A stretch of DNA of 64,000 bases from Octadecabacter antarcticus 307 (GCF_000155675.2 NC_020911.1:4206501-4270500), one strand, 5' to 3'. Counted from the stretch's first letter, positions 26,516 through 36,636 are shown. The notes: generated by a model from the sequence alone, not told the origin. Translations and numbers: made by a program.

Positions 26516-27856
26516 ATGACAATCTCCAGCAATCGATTTACGCGTCGCCACGTAATGTCTGGCTTGCTGGCTTTGCCGGCGGCACCCGTTCTGGCACAAA
26601 ACCTACCAGCCAACCCCGACGTGGTTATCATCGGGGCAGGCGCTGCCGGCATGTCGGCGGCACGCACGCTTATGGCTGCCAGCAAAACCGTGGTTGTGCT
26701 GGAATCTGCAGCGCGCCCCGGCGGGCGCGCCTTCACCGAAAGCAGTACTTTCGGCCTGCCCTATGACCATGGGGCCGCGTGGATTTCCGCCGCAAGCCAA
26801 AACCCGTTCAAACAAATAGCCGCAGAAAACGGCTTTACGTTACTGGACCACGCATCGGCGGACAGCGCGTTGTTCGTTGGCGACAGGCGGGCGTCGGGCG
26901 CAGAAATCCAGCAGTACAATAGCGCTTGGGCTGCAATGGCAGCAGGTATGGACGGTGGTTCCTCCAGTGGGCAAGATCTTGCTGCATCCACCGTTGTGCC
27001 CCACGGCATGGCATTCGGTGGGACGACCCATGCCTGGACGGGCGCGATGGATTACGGCGTCGACATGGACCAGTTGTCCACCGGTGACTGGTATCGCGGC
27101 ACCGGTGCCAGCGGCAGTTTTTTGGTGGCCGAAGGGTTGGGCAGCGTTGTAGCAACACTCGCAGATGGCGTCCCGATCAGACTGAACACGCCTGCAACAC
27201 ATATTGACTGGCGCGGGAGCGGTGTGCGCGTGCAGACACCCGACGGCACAATTTCCGCCAAAGCCTGCATCGTCACGGTCTCAACCGGCGTTTTGCAGGC
27301 GGGCAAAATTGGCTTCAGCCCTACCCTGCCACAAACGACACAGGATGCCATCGGCAACCTACCCATGGGTCTGCTGGTCAAGGTTGGGCTGCAATTTGAT
27401 GATACGCGACTGGGGTTCAACCCCAACGAATGGCTGGCCTATGACGTTGATGATACGATTGCCACCCCCGCATGCTTTTTTGTCACTTGGCCGCATGGCT
27501 ACAACTACATGATGGGCAATATCGGCGGACGTTTCGGATGGGAGCTTTCTGCCCAAGGCCCCAACGCCGCGATTGATTTTGCCTTGGGCGAAGTCGTCAA
27601 AATGGTCGGCAGCGATGCGCGCAAGGCGTTCATCAAGGGCCACATGAGCGATTGGGCCGAAAACCCGAACACACTGGGGGCATACGCGGCGGCTAAACCC
27701 GGCCACGCGGATGCCCGCGACGTGTTGGCCGCCCCCTTCGGAAACCAAGTATTCTTTGCGGGCGAAGCGGTCGGCGGTAGCCACATGCAGTTGGTCAGCG
27801 GCGCCTACATGAGCGGTGAACGAGTCGCCAGAACCCTGCTGGCCGACGTTCTTTGA
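26516..27856 (+). CDS. Tat-exported flavin monoamine oxidase
   Basis: 446 residues. NRFTRRHVMSGLLALPAAPV is a twin-arginine signal. DVVIIGAGAAGMSAARTLMA and VVVLESAARPGGRAFTES are the FAD motifs of the amine oxidase family; the C-terminus FFAGEAVGGSHMQLVSGAYM closes the FAD site. It should oxidise an amine in the periplasm, producing an aldehyde, ammonia and peroxide. First gene of the plus-strand operon, 23 bp before the aldehyde dehydrogenase. Confidence 0.85.
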   Translation: MTISSNRFTRRHVMSGLLALPAAPVLAQNLPANPDVVIIGAGAAGMSAARTLMAASKTVVVLESAARPGGRAFTESSTFGLPYDHGAAWISAASQNPFKQIAAENGFTLLDHASADSALFVGDRRASGAEIQQYNSAWAAMAAGMDGGSSSGQDLAASTVVPHGMAFGGTTHAWTGAMDYGVDMDQLSTGDWYRGTGASGSFLVAEGLGSVVATLADGVPIRLNTPATHIDWRGSGVRVQTPDGTISAKACIVTVSTGVLQAGKIGFSPTLPQTTQDAIGNLPMGLLVKVGLQFDDTRLGFNPNEWLAYDVDDTIATPACFFVTWPHGYNYMMGNIGGRFGWELSAQGPNAAIDFALGEVVKMVGSDARKAFIKGHMSDWAENPNTLGAYAAAKPGHADARDVLAAPFGNQVFFAGEAVGGSHMQLVSGAYMSGERVARTLLADVL

Positions 27857-27878
27857 ATTGACAAAAAGGTATTGAACC

Positions 27879-29354
27879 ATGACGGATTACAAGAAAATTG
27901 CCGCCTCTTTAGGTATGCCAACGCAGTGTTTTATCGACGGCAAGCCGTATCGCGCGCACAGCGGCGCGGTGTTCGAGACACGAAACCCCGCCAATGGCGA
28001 CCTTCTGGCCACCCTGCCTTTCTGTGCATCCGTCGATGTGGACGTTGCCGTGGCGTCGGCGCGGCGCGTATTTGAGGCTGGTGACTGGTCGGCCCAGCAC
28101 CCCTCAGCGCGCAAAGCTATTCTGTGCAAACTGGCTGATCTTATCGATGCCAATACCGATGAACTGGCGGTCATGGAAACGCTGGATGCTGGAAAACCCA
28201 TCGCTGATTGCGCCGCCATCGACGTGCCCGAAACCGCCGCTTGCATCCGCTGGCACGCCGAAGCGCAGGACAAGATTTATGACCAGATCGCCCCGTCTGC
28301 GCCGGATGCTATCGGCCTCATCGTGCGCGAACCCATTGGCGTCGTCGCCGCTGTACTGCCGTGGAATTTTCCACTGATGATGATGGCGTGGAAAATCGGC
28401 CCAGCGCTGGCAACTGGAAATTCTGTGATCGTGAAACCTGCTGAACAGACCAGCTTGACGGCCATTCGCATTGCCGAACTTGCGCTTGCGGCAGGGGTAC
28501 CGCCCGGCGTGCTGAATGTCATCACCGGCATGGGCCCCGTTGTGGGTGAACCGCTGGGTCGGCATATGGATGTGGACGCGCTGACCTTCACCGGCTCAAC
28601 CGCAACGGGGCGGCGGTTCTTGGAATACGCCGCGCAAAGCAACATGAAAGAATGTTGCCTTGAGATGGGTGGCAAGAGTGCTGCGGTCATTTTGCAGGAC
28701 GCGGGCGACATTGATGCCATTGCAAAAATTCAAGCAAATGCGATTTTCTGGAACATGGGTGAAAATTGTACAGCAAACAGCCGGATCATCGTCCACAAAG
28801 ACCGCTACGATGAACTGGTCAGCGCCATGGTGAAACAGGCAGGGACTTGGAAGATGGGCGATCCGCTTGACCCTGACACACAGAACGGGCCGCTGATCAG
28901 CGACGAACATATGGAAAAGGTGGCGGGGCTGGTGCAAAGCGGCAAAGCCGCCGGCGCGCGTGTGGCCTACGGCGGTGAACGCGGCAAAGGCCTACTCTTT
29001 CAACCCACTGTTTTTGCAGATGTCACGCGCGACATGGAAATCTTTAACGAAGAGATTTTTGGTCCTGTGGTCGCCATCACCAAAGCCAACAGCGACGATG
29101 AGGCGGTTGAGCTGGCCAACGCAACCGCCTATGGCCTCGCCGCAACGCTGTACACCCGCGACATCGCCAAGGCGCACCGCTACGCGCGCAAGCTCAAGGC
29201 TGGAACAGTTGGCGTAAATGCCTATTCCGAGGGTGAGATTTCAACGCCCTTCGGCGGCTTCAAGGCGTCGGGTTTTGGCGGACGCGACAATGGCATCCAC
29301 GCGCACGAACAGTATACTGAACTTAAGACGATCTGGATCAATCTGGACGGTTGA
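27879..29354 (+). CDS. aldehyde dehydrogenase (PuuC-like)
   Basis: 491 residues. LPWNFPLMMMAWKIGPALA, FTGSTATGRRF, CLEMGGKSAAV (Glu general base) and NMGENCTANSR (catalytic Cys) are the standard ALDH motifs. The closest feel is gamma-glutamyl-gamma-aminobutyraldehyde dehydrogenase. It would oxidise the aldehyde released by the upstream amine oxidase or the downstream demethylase. AAAAAGGT precedes the ATG. Confidence 0.9.
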   Translation: MTDYKKIAASLGMPTQCFIDGKPYRAHSGAVFETRNPANGDLLATLPFCASVDVDVAVASARRVFEAGDWSAQHPSARKAILCKLADLIDANTDELAVMETLDAGKPIADCAAIDVPETAACIRWHAEAQDKIYDQIAPSAPDAIGLIVREPIGVVAAVLPWNFPLMMMAWKIGPALATGNSVIVKPAEQTSLTAIRIAELALAAGVPPGVLNVITGMGPVVGEPLGRHMDVDALTFTGSTATGRRFLEYAAQSNMKECCLEMGGKSAAVILQDAGDIDAIAKIQANAIFWNMGENCTANSRIIVHKDRYDELVSAMVKQAGTWKMGDPLDPDTQNGPLISDEHMEKVAGLVQSGKAAGARVAYGGERGKGLLFQPTVFADVTRDMEIFNEEIFGPVVAITKANSDDEAVELANATAYGLAATLYTRDIAKAHRYARKLKAGTVGVNAYSEGEISTPFGGFKASGFGGRDNGIHAHEQYTELKTIWINLDG

Positions 29355-29364
29355 AGGAATACCA

Positions 29365-31824
29365 ATGATACAAGACCTGCCGACACATGTGCAAACCGTC
29401 ATCGTGGGCGGCGGTTCAATCGGGTGTAATACCGCCTATCATCTGACCAAGCTGGGACACACCGACGTCTTGCTGCTGGAACGTGACAAGCTGACCTCGG
29501 GCACCACATGGCATGCCGCCGGGTTGGTCGTGGCGGGTATCCTGAAATCCGAGGCGGAGTGTGAAATCTACACCCATGGCCGCAAACTTTATGCAGAACT
29601 GGAGGCTGAAACCGGTTTGTCGACAGGGTTTCGCGACGTAGGCTACCTGCAAATTGCCAGCAACGAAGAACGAGTACATGAATTGCGTCGCATCGCGCCG
29701 TTCATGCGCCATCACGGGATCAACCTACATGAAATCTCGCCAACACAAACAGCCGAATTATTCCCCATCGCGGACCTAAGCGACGTCAAGGCGGGGTTCT
29801 ACATACCCGAAGATGGCCGCGCCAATCCTGTCGATCTGACAATGTCGCTCGCCAAGGGTGCGCGTATGGGCGGTGCGCGAATAACTGAAAATGTCACCGT
29901 CATTGAAATTCTGACCAAAAACGGCGCCGCCACTGGCGTGCGCACATCCGACGGCCAGACGATTACTTGCGAAAACGTCGTCATCTGCGGCGGTATGTGG
30001 TCGCGGCAACTGGGTGCTGCGGCGGGGATCAATCTCCCCCTACAGGCAGCCGAACACTATTACCTGATCACCGACAACATCCCCGACCTGCCCCGCAATC
30101 TGCCAGTACTAGAGGACCCGTCGACTTATACCTACTACCGCGAAGAAGTCGGCGGGCTGATGCTGGGATTGTTCGAGCCAGGTGCGGCAGCCTGGAACCT
30201 TGACCGTATCCCGGACTCTTTTGCATTCGGTGAAATTGAACCCGACTGGGACCGGGTCGGGCCCCATCTAGAACGTGCCTATTCCCGCGTACCCACCGCG
30301 ATGGACGTCGGCGTGCGCAAACTTTTCTGCGGGCCAGAAAGTTTCACACCAGATCTGGCACCGCTGGTGGGCGAAACGCCTGAACTGCGCAATTGCTTTG
30401 TTGCCTGCGGAATGAATTCACTGGGCATCCTGAACGGCGCGGGCACCGGTATGGTACTGGCGCACTGGATCGTCGCTGGGATGCCGCCCATCGATGTCAC
30501 TGCGATTAACGTCAACCGCTTTACCCGCAGCGAAGCAACACGCGCCTATCGGTGTGACCGCACACCGGAACTTCTGGGCAAACTCTTTGGCCAGCACTAT
30601 CCAAACGAGCCCCCCAAAACCGCACGGAACGTAAAACGGTCGGTTCTACATGATCGGCTGGCTGATGCTGGGGCGTATTTCACCGAAAGCAGTGGCTGGG
30701 AAACGCCTGATTGGTTCGCGCCAACGCCGCAGCAGGCGAAAATCGAAACCCACAGCTGGTTTCGTGAACATTGGTGGGACTGGCACGCGCAAGAACACCG
30801 CGCTGCGCGCGAAGACGTCATCGTCATGGATATGTCGACCATGTCGAAATTCATGGTCGAAGGGCGTGACGCCTGTGCTGTTTTGAACCGGTTAAGCTGT
30901 AATGACGTGGACGTGGCGGTGGGCCGTGTCGTCTATACTGCATGGACCAATGAACGCGGCGGGTTTGAGGCTGACCTGACAGTCACGCGACTGACGCAGG
31001 ACCGGTTCATGGTCGTTGTTGGTGAAAATTCGCACGGACACACCGAAATGCGCCTGCGCCGCACGATCGGGGCCGATGAACAGGTCATTGTTTTTGACGC
31101 AACCGCCGGCATCACGCAGATCAACGTACATGGCCCCAAGGCGCGCATGCTGATGGAAAAGCTAACTACTGCCGATATGTCCAACGACGCGTTCCCGTTC
31201 ATGTCAGCGCAAGAAATCGACGTGGGCTACAGTGTCGTATGGGCCTACCGCGTGACGTTTGTAGGTGAATTAGGCTGGGAATTACATGTGCCCGCGACCC
31301 AAGCGGCGCAGGTCTACGATCTAATTGTGGATTCGGGCCGCGATTTTGGTTTGCGAAATGCCGGTATGCAGACACTGAATTCGCTGCGCTTGGAAAAGGC
31401 CTACCGCGACTTTGGGTTGGATGTCGACAATACCGACAACCCAATAGAGGCGGGGCTGGGCTTTGCAGTAAAGCTGGACAAACCGAATGGATTCATCGGC
31501 CGCGATGCACTGGCAGCGATCAAGGACCGCGGCGTGCCAAAAACGCGGATGCTGCAATTTCTGCTTAAAGACCCGGAATCGCTGCTGCATGGCGCCGAAA
31601 TGATCTATCTGAACGGTGACGTCGTTGGCTACCTTCAGGTCGGGGGATACGGGCACTCGTTGGGGGGTGCGGTCGGAATAGGATTTGTCACGTTGGACAA
31701 ACCCCTTACAGCGCAAATTGTTGAAAACGGTATCTGGCATGTTGAAATCGCTGGCGAACAGGTTTCCGCAACTGCCTCCCTAAAGCCGCTGTATGACCCA
31801 ACCATGTCAAAAGTGAAATCATGA
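29365..31824 (+). CDS. FAD-GcvT demethylating dehydrogenase (dimethylglycine/sarcosine type), paralogue 2
   Basis: 819 residues. FAD domain TVIVGGGSIGCNTAYHL with LLERDKLTSGTTWHAAG, whose His is the covalent flavin site, then a GcvT half with YTAWTNERGGFEADLTVTRL and VTFVGELGWELHVP. Predicted to take a methyl group from a secondary or tertiary amine to tetrahydrofolate. ATG 29365 has AAGGAAT; this shortens the open frame by 49 codons that overlap the ALDH end. Third gene of the plus-strand amine operon. Confidence 0.85.
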   Translation: MIQDLPTHVQTVIVGGGSIGCNTAYHLTKLGHTDVLLLERDKLTSGTTWHAAGLVVAGILKSEAECEIYTHGRKLYAELEAETGLSTGFRDVGYLQIASNEERVHELRRIAPFMRHHGINLHEISPTQTAELFPIADLSDVKAGFYIPEDGRANPVDLTMSLAKGARMGGARITENVTVIEILTKNGAATGVRTSDGQTITCENVVICGGMWSRQLGAAAGINLPLQAAEHYYLITDNIPDLPRNLPVLEDPSTYTYYREEVGGLMLGLFEPGAAAWNLDRIPDSFAFGEIEPDWDRVGPHLERAYSRVPTAMDVGVRKLFCGPESFTPDLAPLVGETPELRNCFVACGMNSLGILNGAGTGMVLAHWIVAGMPPIDVTAINVNRFTRSEATRAYRCDRTPELLGKLFGQHYPNEPPKTARNVKRSVLHDRLADAGAYFTESSGWETPDWFAPTPQQAKIETHSWFREHWWDWHAQEHRAAREDVIVMDMSTMSKFMVEGRDACAVLNRLSCNDVDVAVGRVVYTAWTNERGGFEADLTVTRLTQDRFMVVVGENSHGHTEMRLRRTIGADEQVIVFDATAGITQINVHGPKARMLMEKLTTADMSNDAFPFMSAQEIDVGYSVVWAYRVTFVGELGWELHVPATQAAQVYDLIVDSGRDFGLRNAGMQTLNSLRLEKAYRDFGLDVDNTDNPIEAGLGFAVKLDKPNGFIGRDALAAIKDRGVPKTRMLQFLLKDPESLLHGAEMIYLNGDVVGYLQVGGYGHSLGGAVGIGFVTLDKPLTAQIVENGIWHVEIAGEQVSATASLKPLYDPTMSKVKS

Positions 31825-31834
31825 ACGCCAGATT

Positions 31835-33112
31835 CTAAATCAATGCAGCAGCAGCGCGAGCGGTCATCAGCGCGCCGTGAACCGTCCCCGGATGGTCGTG
31901 TGATGTGGCTTCGCCCGCAAAAATCAGCCGGTTGTCCCAGTCACTGCCAAACAGATTGCGGCGCGTTTTGGCTTTTGTACCGACGGGCTGAAACGAATAG
32001 GCCCCTTGCGCAAAAGGATCTTGCCGCCAGCGGCTAACCTGATAGCTGATTGGGTCGGGGATGTTGTTGCCAAACATCGACCGCAACGACACCATCGCAG
32101 CCTCAGCCGTGGCCGCATCGTCAAGCGTCTCCAACGTCTCGGCAGGTGCGGCGGCGTTAAACCCGACCAACAGCGGAACCCCTGTCGCACCACTAAAACT
32201 TGCAAATTCAGGAAAAATCCCCGGCTCGTGCCCGTCGCCATTGGCCAAAAAGTCGATCCAGTCGATGTCTTCCGGCCAGAAGATGCGATCAAAACGCAAC
32301 CAGCATTTGTTGAGCAATCCCATCTCAAGGCGATCAATCGACTTTTGCCGCTTCTTGTTTAATGGCGCACCAAAAGTGATGTCACCGGATTTCAAAACCC
32401 CCAACGGCAGTGTCACGATGATCTTGTCGGCTAGATAGGTGGCTTTGGATGTCACCAGTTTGACGCCACCCTCCGTAGGGTCCAGCCGTTGCACTGTCTC
32501 CCCCAGTTGAATGTCCAAGCCTTTTGCAAGGTGGTTCATCAGCTGTGAAAACCCCCCGGGCAGAACAACATCGCCACCCTCAAAATCGTCCGCATCATCG
32601 AAATACCACGCCGACATTCTTGACCAATCACCTGAATATTCGTGTTCGATACGCGTATGGATCGCCAGCCGGATCAACCGGCGCTTTTTCGGTGACAGAG
32701 TGGCCCACTGGGGTGAGCGTTCGACTGCGTCCTTAAGCGACATGTCCTCATCGAAATCATCAACGGCGTCCCGCGCCGCTTCGACGATGCACTCAGCCTC
32801 GCGCGCGACGTCCTCAAAATCAAACGTACCGCCCGCCGCATCGTAGCCTGCCATGCCATCGTAACTTGTGGCCGAACGCGCGGCACCCACCCTGTCCGCC
32901 AATTCCGTCACCGGATTACCTGTGACACCATGGATCCAGCTTGAGCCCATATCTACGGGCAGATCCGGCCAAAGGTCACTCGTCCACGACCGCCCACCGA
33001 TCCAGTCACGCGCCTCAATAACAGTGACTTCGGTTCCTGCATCCGTAAGCGCACGCGCGGCCCCGAGGCCTGCAACCCCTGCCCCAAGAACAATAATGCG
33101 ACCTGTAGACAT
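31835..33112 (-). CDS. cytoplasmic flavin monoamine oxidase
   Basis: 425 residues, no signal. IIVLGAGVAGLGAARALTDAG, VTVIEARDWIGGRSWTSD, DMGSSWIHGVTGNP and the C-terminal RLIFAGEATSHDHPGTVHGA are typical of spermine/lysine-demethylase-like amine oxidases. ATG 33112 has AAGGAGA. Converges on the FAD-GcvT gene with only 10 bp between stops. Probably part of the same amine pathway but inside the cell. Confidence 0.85.
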   Translation of the reverse strand: MSTGRIIVLGAGVAGLGAARALTDAGTEVTVIEARDWIGGRSWTSDLWPDLPVDMGSSWIHGVTGNPVTELADRVGAARSATSYDGMAGYDAAGGTFDFEDVAREAECIVEAARDAVDDFDEDMSLKDAVERSPQWATLSPKKRRLIRLAIHTRIEHEYSGDWSRMSAWYFDDADDFEGGDVVLPGGFSQLMNHLAKGLDIQLGETVQRLDPTEGGVKLVTSKATYLADKIIVTLPLGVLKSGDITFGAPLNKKRQKSIDRLEMGLLNKCWLRFDRIFWPEDIDWIDFLANGDGHEPGIFPEFASFSGATGVPLLVGFNAAAPAETLETLDDAATAEAAMVSLRSMFGNNIPDPISYQVSRWRQDPFAQGAYSFQPVGTKAKTRRNLFGSDWDNRLIFAGEATSHDHPGTVHGALMTARAAAALI

Positions 33113-33315
33113 GGACTCTCCTTCACTTATGTTTTGACTTCGAAAACTGCCAACCGCGCCGACACGAAAATGAAACGTGCTGCCCAAACGAAAGCGCGTC
33201 AGGAACAGGCGTTTCAATTTCAAGCCCGTCGGCTTATGATCACTTCATCCAAAATGAACGTTTCGGTATTCGGAAAATCAAACTCCAGATCCTGCCTGCA
33301 TCACCTGCAAACTAT

Positions 33316-33654
33316 CTAATTGATCGTCCAGGTATACGAGCCGTCCGAATACGTGCCGCCCCCCATGGACGTGATCAGGCCACAATCCAACCCGGGGTCA
33401 TTGACGAACCTCTCGCAGACTTCGTTGCCGCGTACTTCCCATGTTCCGGTATCGGTGCCGTAGGTGGTATCGTCATATTGGGTTGTGCCATCGGCGGCGT
33501 AACACTGCGTTCCAATCGATGGACCAGTGTAAGAGACGCATTTGCCCGCGTGAAGGTCCATAAACTGCTGGCCCGTCAACGTCGCTGCAATGGCGGGGGC
33601 GGACATGGCGAATACCGCAAAGGCCACCGGTGGAAATAGGGTGAGAATTTTCAT
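33316..33654 (-). CDS. small exported protein, unknown function
   Basis: 112 residues with a signal peptide (KILTLFPPVAFAVFAMSAPAIA, cut after about residue 23). The mature part has four Cys (GKCVSY, TQCYA, NEVCER, LDCGL) and several Gly/Thr/Tyr-rich strands, so a disulfide-linked beta protein in the periplasm is likely. I do not recognise the family. Confidence 0.65.
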   Translation of the reverse strand: MKILTLFPPVAFAVFAMSAPAIAATLTGQQFMDLHAGKCVSYTGPSIGTQCYAADGTTQYDDTTYGTDTGTWEVRGNEVCERFVNDPGLDCGLITSMGGGTYSDGSYTWTIN

Positions 33655-33704
33655 CTAAATGTCTCCTGTTTTGAGTATCGGGTATTTATATCTGCAATCT
33701 TTTA

Positions 33705-34370
33705 TCAGAACGCATAGGCCACTGTTGCGGTGAGGATGCCATCGGTCACGCCCACGCCTGCGCCATTATCGTCCGCACCATGATACGTCAGATCGACTGA
33801 AACCGCATCGCTGACTTCATAGCTGCCGCCGACGGACCAGTAGTTCCATTCGCCGTAATTCGTGCGCACATCGCCATAAGTCGCAGACACTGCCAATCCC
33901 GCAATGTTGGAGTAGTAATCGACAGTCAGCGCGATATCGTGTTGTTCGTAATGCGGCGCGTTGCCGTAATAGACCGTCGCGTACAGGGATGGTGTGACTG
34001 CATAGCCTGCGCTTACATAGTATTCTTCATAGTCCACAGCCCATGTGGCGTTCTGATAGAAGTAGTAGGCGACGCCAATATCATAATAGAACTTGCCAAT
34101 ATCACCGGCTTTGCCGAGGTATAGATCGACACTGGAGTCTGCGCCCGAAAGGTCTGGCGATAGATTCGATCCGAAGGCACCGAAGTAAAAGCCTGCGTAA
34201 GCAGCCTCGGCGTAAATCTGCAAGGCGGGCCCATCTGAAAGCTCAAACCCTTGCGACATATATTCTGACGTCAGTGCGATGTTGGCAGAAAAGGTCAACT
34301 CTTGGGCAATAGCTACTACGGGCAGGCCCGACAAAAGTGCAATCGTCGCTGAATTCAATACAGTCCGCAT
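33705..34370 (-). CDS. TorF-type outer-membrane porin
   Basis: 221 residues. Signal peptide MRTVLNSATIALLSGLPVVA. The mature protein opens LTFSANIALTSEYMSQGFEL and consists of alternating aromatic beta-strands, ending in TATVAYAF with a terminal Phe, the outer-membrane barrel signal. This matches the putative porin family TIGR02001. It may admit the substrate used by the amine locus; that link is only by position. Confidence 0.75.
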   Translation of the reverse strand: MRTVLNSATIALLSGLPVVAIAQELTFSANIALTSEYMSQGFELSDGPALQIYAEAAYAGFYFGAFGSNLSPDLSGADSSVDLYLGKAGDIGKFYYDIGVAYYFYQNATWAVDYEEYYVSAGYAVTPSLYATVYYGNAPHYEQHDIALTVDYYSNIAGLAVSATYGDVRTNYGEWNYWSVGGSYEVSDAVSVDLTYHGADDNGAGVGVTDGILTATVAYAF

Positions 34371-34379
34371 AGTTTAATT

Positions 34380-35202
34380 TCCTTTGGTTGGTTTCGTTGA
34401 TTTGGGTTAGAGACTCTTGATTTCTCAGGTGGTGGAGGCGATTCAGATGGCCCTAGTCTCAGCATTCTGTCGTACGTATGGCGGCCAATATCGCGCCCGC
34501 CGCGCTTCGATGCCTTTTCGCCCCAGCACGACGTCGAAATCTCGCCCTCATCGTTTACGCTGACTGTGCTGGCCTCATCCTCAAAATGCTCATAGCGAAA
34601 GAGGAACCGAACCTTGGGGTCCGTGTTCAGCGGATCACGCGCAGTGGGAGTCTGATCAGAAAGCTGCCTGCACATCGCAATTTCTTTGTCATCAGTCACT
34701 CAGACATCCCCTGCGTCATTGGGCGATCTTTACTTGCCCCAAAGACGTTTCTAAATATCCTATACTGAATAATCATTCAATCAAGTAGAAACTGAAACAG
34801 GCCTATATGTGTGGCAAACGGTACGTCACCAAAGAGCGATTATTCGTGCCCACCCGTCAGACTATACGGGTGAAAAGGCATCAACAATTATGGTATTTAT
34901 TATAAATTAATCAGGTACTTAGAGGCGTGCCACGGCCCTCTCTCAAATCCCGTAGAAGACTAGAGAGCCACATCCTGATAAGTGATCAAAACAGTTGAAG
35001 ACAAATCTTACGTAGGCTCGCGGATGCAAAGCTGAGAGTGGAAGCGCAAAGCGATAATGTCACCCTGGAGCAATTCAAAAATCCGATTCTGCTGCCGATG
35101 AGACAGGCCGCGGATCAGGCAAATGGCACATTCGCCGAGATGAGGATTACCTAGGAATTACTTGAGATATAGGCGATTGAAATGACCACCAGCAGCATTG
35201 CC
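34380..35202. other. gene-poor region
   Basis: About 820 bp. A 114-codon minus-strand frame at 34355-34699 overlaps the porin start, is rich in charged residues and matches nothing I know. Around 35025-35150 a frame reads LRVEAQSDNVTLEQFKNP, which may be a scrap of a lost gene. No confident CDS. Confidence 0.35.
34766..34779. promoter_or_regulatory. second palindrome resembling the BetI-type operator
   Basis: TGAAT-AATC-ATTCA, followed by ATCAA, shares the right half CATTCAATCAA with the operator at 26404. It lies upstream of the porin gene, on the side of its promoter. Weak evidence that the porin belongs to the same regulon. Confidence 0.3.
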
Positions 35203-35239
35203 CCCTCTCATGCATCTAAACATGCACTATTGGGCAGAG
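35203..35239 (-). repeat. hairpin insertion element, copy 11 (outside recognised IS)
   Basis: Minus-strand head CTCTGCCCAATAG after TATC, tail GAGAGGG. Stem TGCAT/ATGCA, loop GTTTAG. The only copy not in a sequence I can identify as an IS; the flanks hold a degraded reading frame (AIFTSFTTLGIP-like in one phase). Confidence 0.8.
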
Positions 35240-35410
35240 GATAGGCCCATGCTGCCTGATTTGCCCTACCGGATCGCCGAGATCAGGAGATCGACAAATC
35301 GCGGATATCCAAATCCGCGCTGCCATATTTACCAGCTTCACCACGCTCGGCATCCCACACATCATGACCGGAGGATGTGTCCTTCATGGATAAGGGGAAG
35401 CATGGACTAA

Positions 35411-35449
35411 GACCGTTTTGCGAGGCAAAGCCTTGCGGGCCAAAACGTC
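35411..35449. repeat. palindromic hairpin upstream of ABC transporter 2
   Basis: CGTTTTG and CAAAACG form the outer stem and AGGC/GCCT the inner one, separated by short loops. It could be a terminator for lost upstream genes or a REP-like repeat. It is not the GAGAGGG-type element. Confidence 0.4.
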
Positions 35450-35541
35450 CACCCCTTCAATCACGGCTGTAACGCTACGTTGTTGTCAAATTGGGCGACA
35501 CCTGCTTAACTTCAAATATTGTCTTGGGGTGATTTAGCAAA

Positions 35542-36636
35542 ATGAACGAAATTGGACCGGATACTTTTCTGCGTTTTGACAACGTCAAGAAAAGCTATGA
35601 CCAGAAATCCCTTGTGGTCAAAGGGTTCGATATTGACGTCCAAAAGGGTGAATTTATTACCCTACTTGGACCGTCCGGATCTGGCAAAACCACTGTTTTG
35701 ATGATGCTCGCTGGATTTGAAAGCGTCACGTCTGGCGATATTGCGATCGCGGGCAAGTCGATTAACAAGACAGCCCCGAACAAGCGCAATATCGGGATGG
35801 TCTTTCAAAACTACGCCTTATTTCCGCACATGACAGTCGCCGAGAATCTGGCCTATCCGCTTACGGTGCGAAAATTGCCAAAGGCCGAAATAAAAGACCG
35901 CGTGGCGGAATATCTTAAACTGGTAGAACTATCGGACTTCGGCGACCGCCGCCCCGGACAGCTATCGGGTGGACAAAAACAGCGCGTGGCCTTGGCGCGC
36001 GCGATGATATTCGAACCCACGTTGATCTTGATGGACGAACCCCTCGGCGCACTGGACAAAAACCTTCGTGAACAGATGCAGTTTGAAATTACGCGCCTGC
36101 ACAAACAGCTTGGGTTTACGGTTATCTACGTCACCCACGATCAAACCGAGGCGTTGTCGATGTCGGATCGGATCGCGGTGTTCAACGACGGAGTCGTGCA
36201 ACAATGCGCGCCTCCTGCCGAACTTTATGAACGTCCCGTAAATGCCTTTGTCGCGGATTTCATCGGCGAAAATAATTTTGTGTCCGGCACAATCGTGGAC
36301 ATTCAAGGCGACACAGCGCAGGTGAAGACCGATTCAGGTACGATCATGACGCAGATTGCTGCGGGCTTAACGACTGGTGGTGCATGCAAGGTGTCGATCC
36401 GGCCCGAAAAGCTGTTCATCCATCCGACCACGCATGCCCATGACAACGCCCTGACCGTGATGTTTAACACGCGAATCTACGTAGGCGATTTCATCCGCTA
36501 TTATTTCAAACTGCCTGACGGGACCGACATCATCGTCAAGGTTTTGAACGACCTTTCCGCGCCGGAATTCGACGACGGCGCGATAGCCCAGCTTTTGTCG
36601 CTGGCCAAAGATTGCATCGCCTTTCCAAAGGAATAG
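35542..36636 (+). CDS. ABC transporter ATPase, spermidine/putrescine type, system 2
   Basis: 364 residues. Walker A GPSGSGKTT, Q-loop VFQNYALF, signature LSGGQKQRVALARAM, Walker B LILMDEPLGALD and H-loop VTHDQTEAL. C-terminal regulatory domain with SIRPEKLF. First gene of a four-gene operon with a binding protein and two permeases. Confidence 0.9.
   Translation: MNEIGPDTFLRFDNVKKSYDQKSLVVKGFDIDVQKGEFITLLGPSGSGKTTVLMMLAGFESVTSGDIAIAGKSINKTAPNKRNIGMVFQNYALFPHMTVAENLAYPLTVRKLPKAEIKDRVAEYLKLVELSDFGDRRPGQLSGGQKQRVALARAMIFEPTLILMDEPLGALDKNLREQMQFEITRLHKQLGFTVIYVTHDQTEALSMSDRIAVFNDGVVQQCAPPAELYERPVNAFVADFIGENNFVSGTIVDIQGDTAQVKTDSGTIMTQIAAGLTTGGACKVSIRPEKLFIHPTTHAHDNALTVMFNTRIYVGDFIRYYFKLPDGTDIIVKVLNDLSAPEFDDGAIAQLLSLAKDCIAFPKE

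Noticed and set aside
34355..34699. 114-codon minus-strand ORF overlapping the porin start
   Set aside because: Composition is odd (charged and proline-rich), it overlaps the porin start and its ribosome region, and it resembles no family I know.
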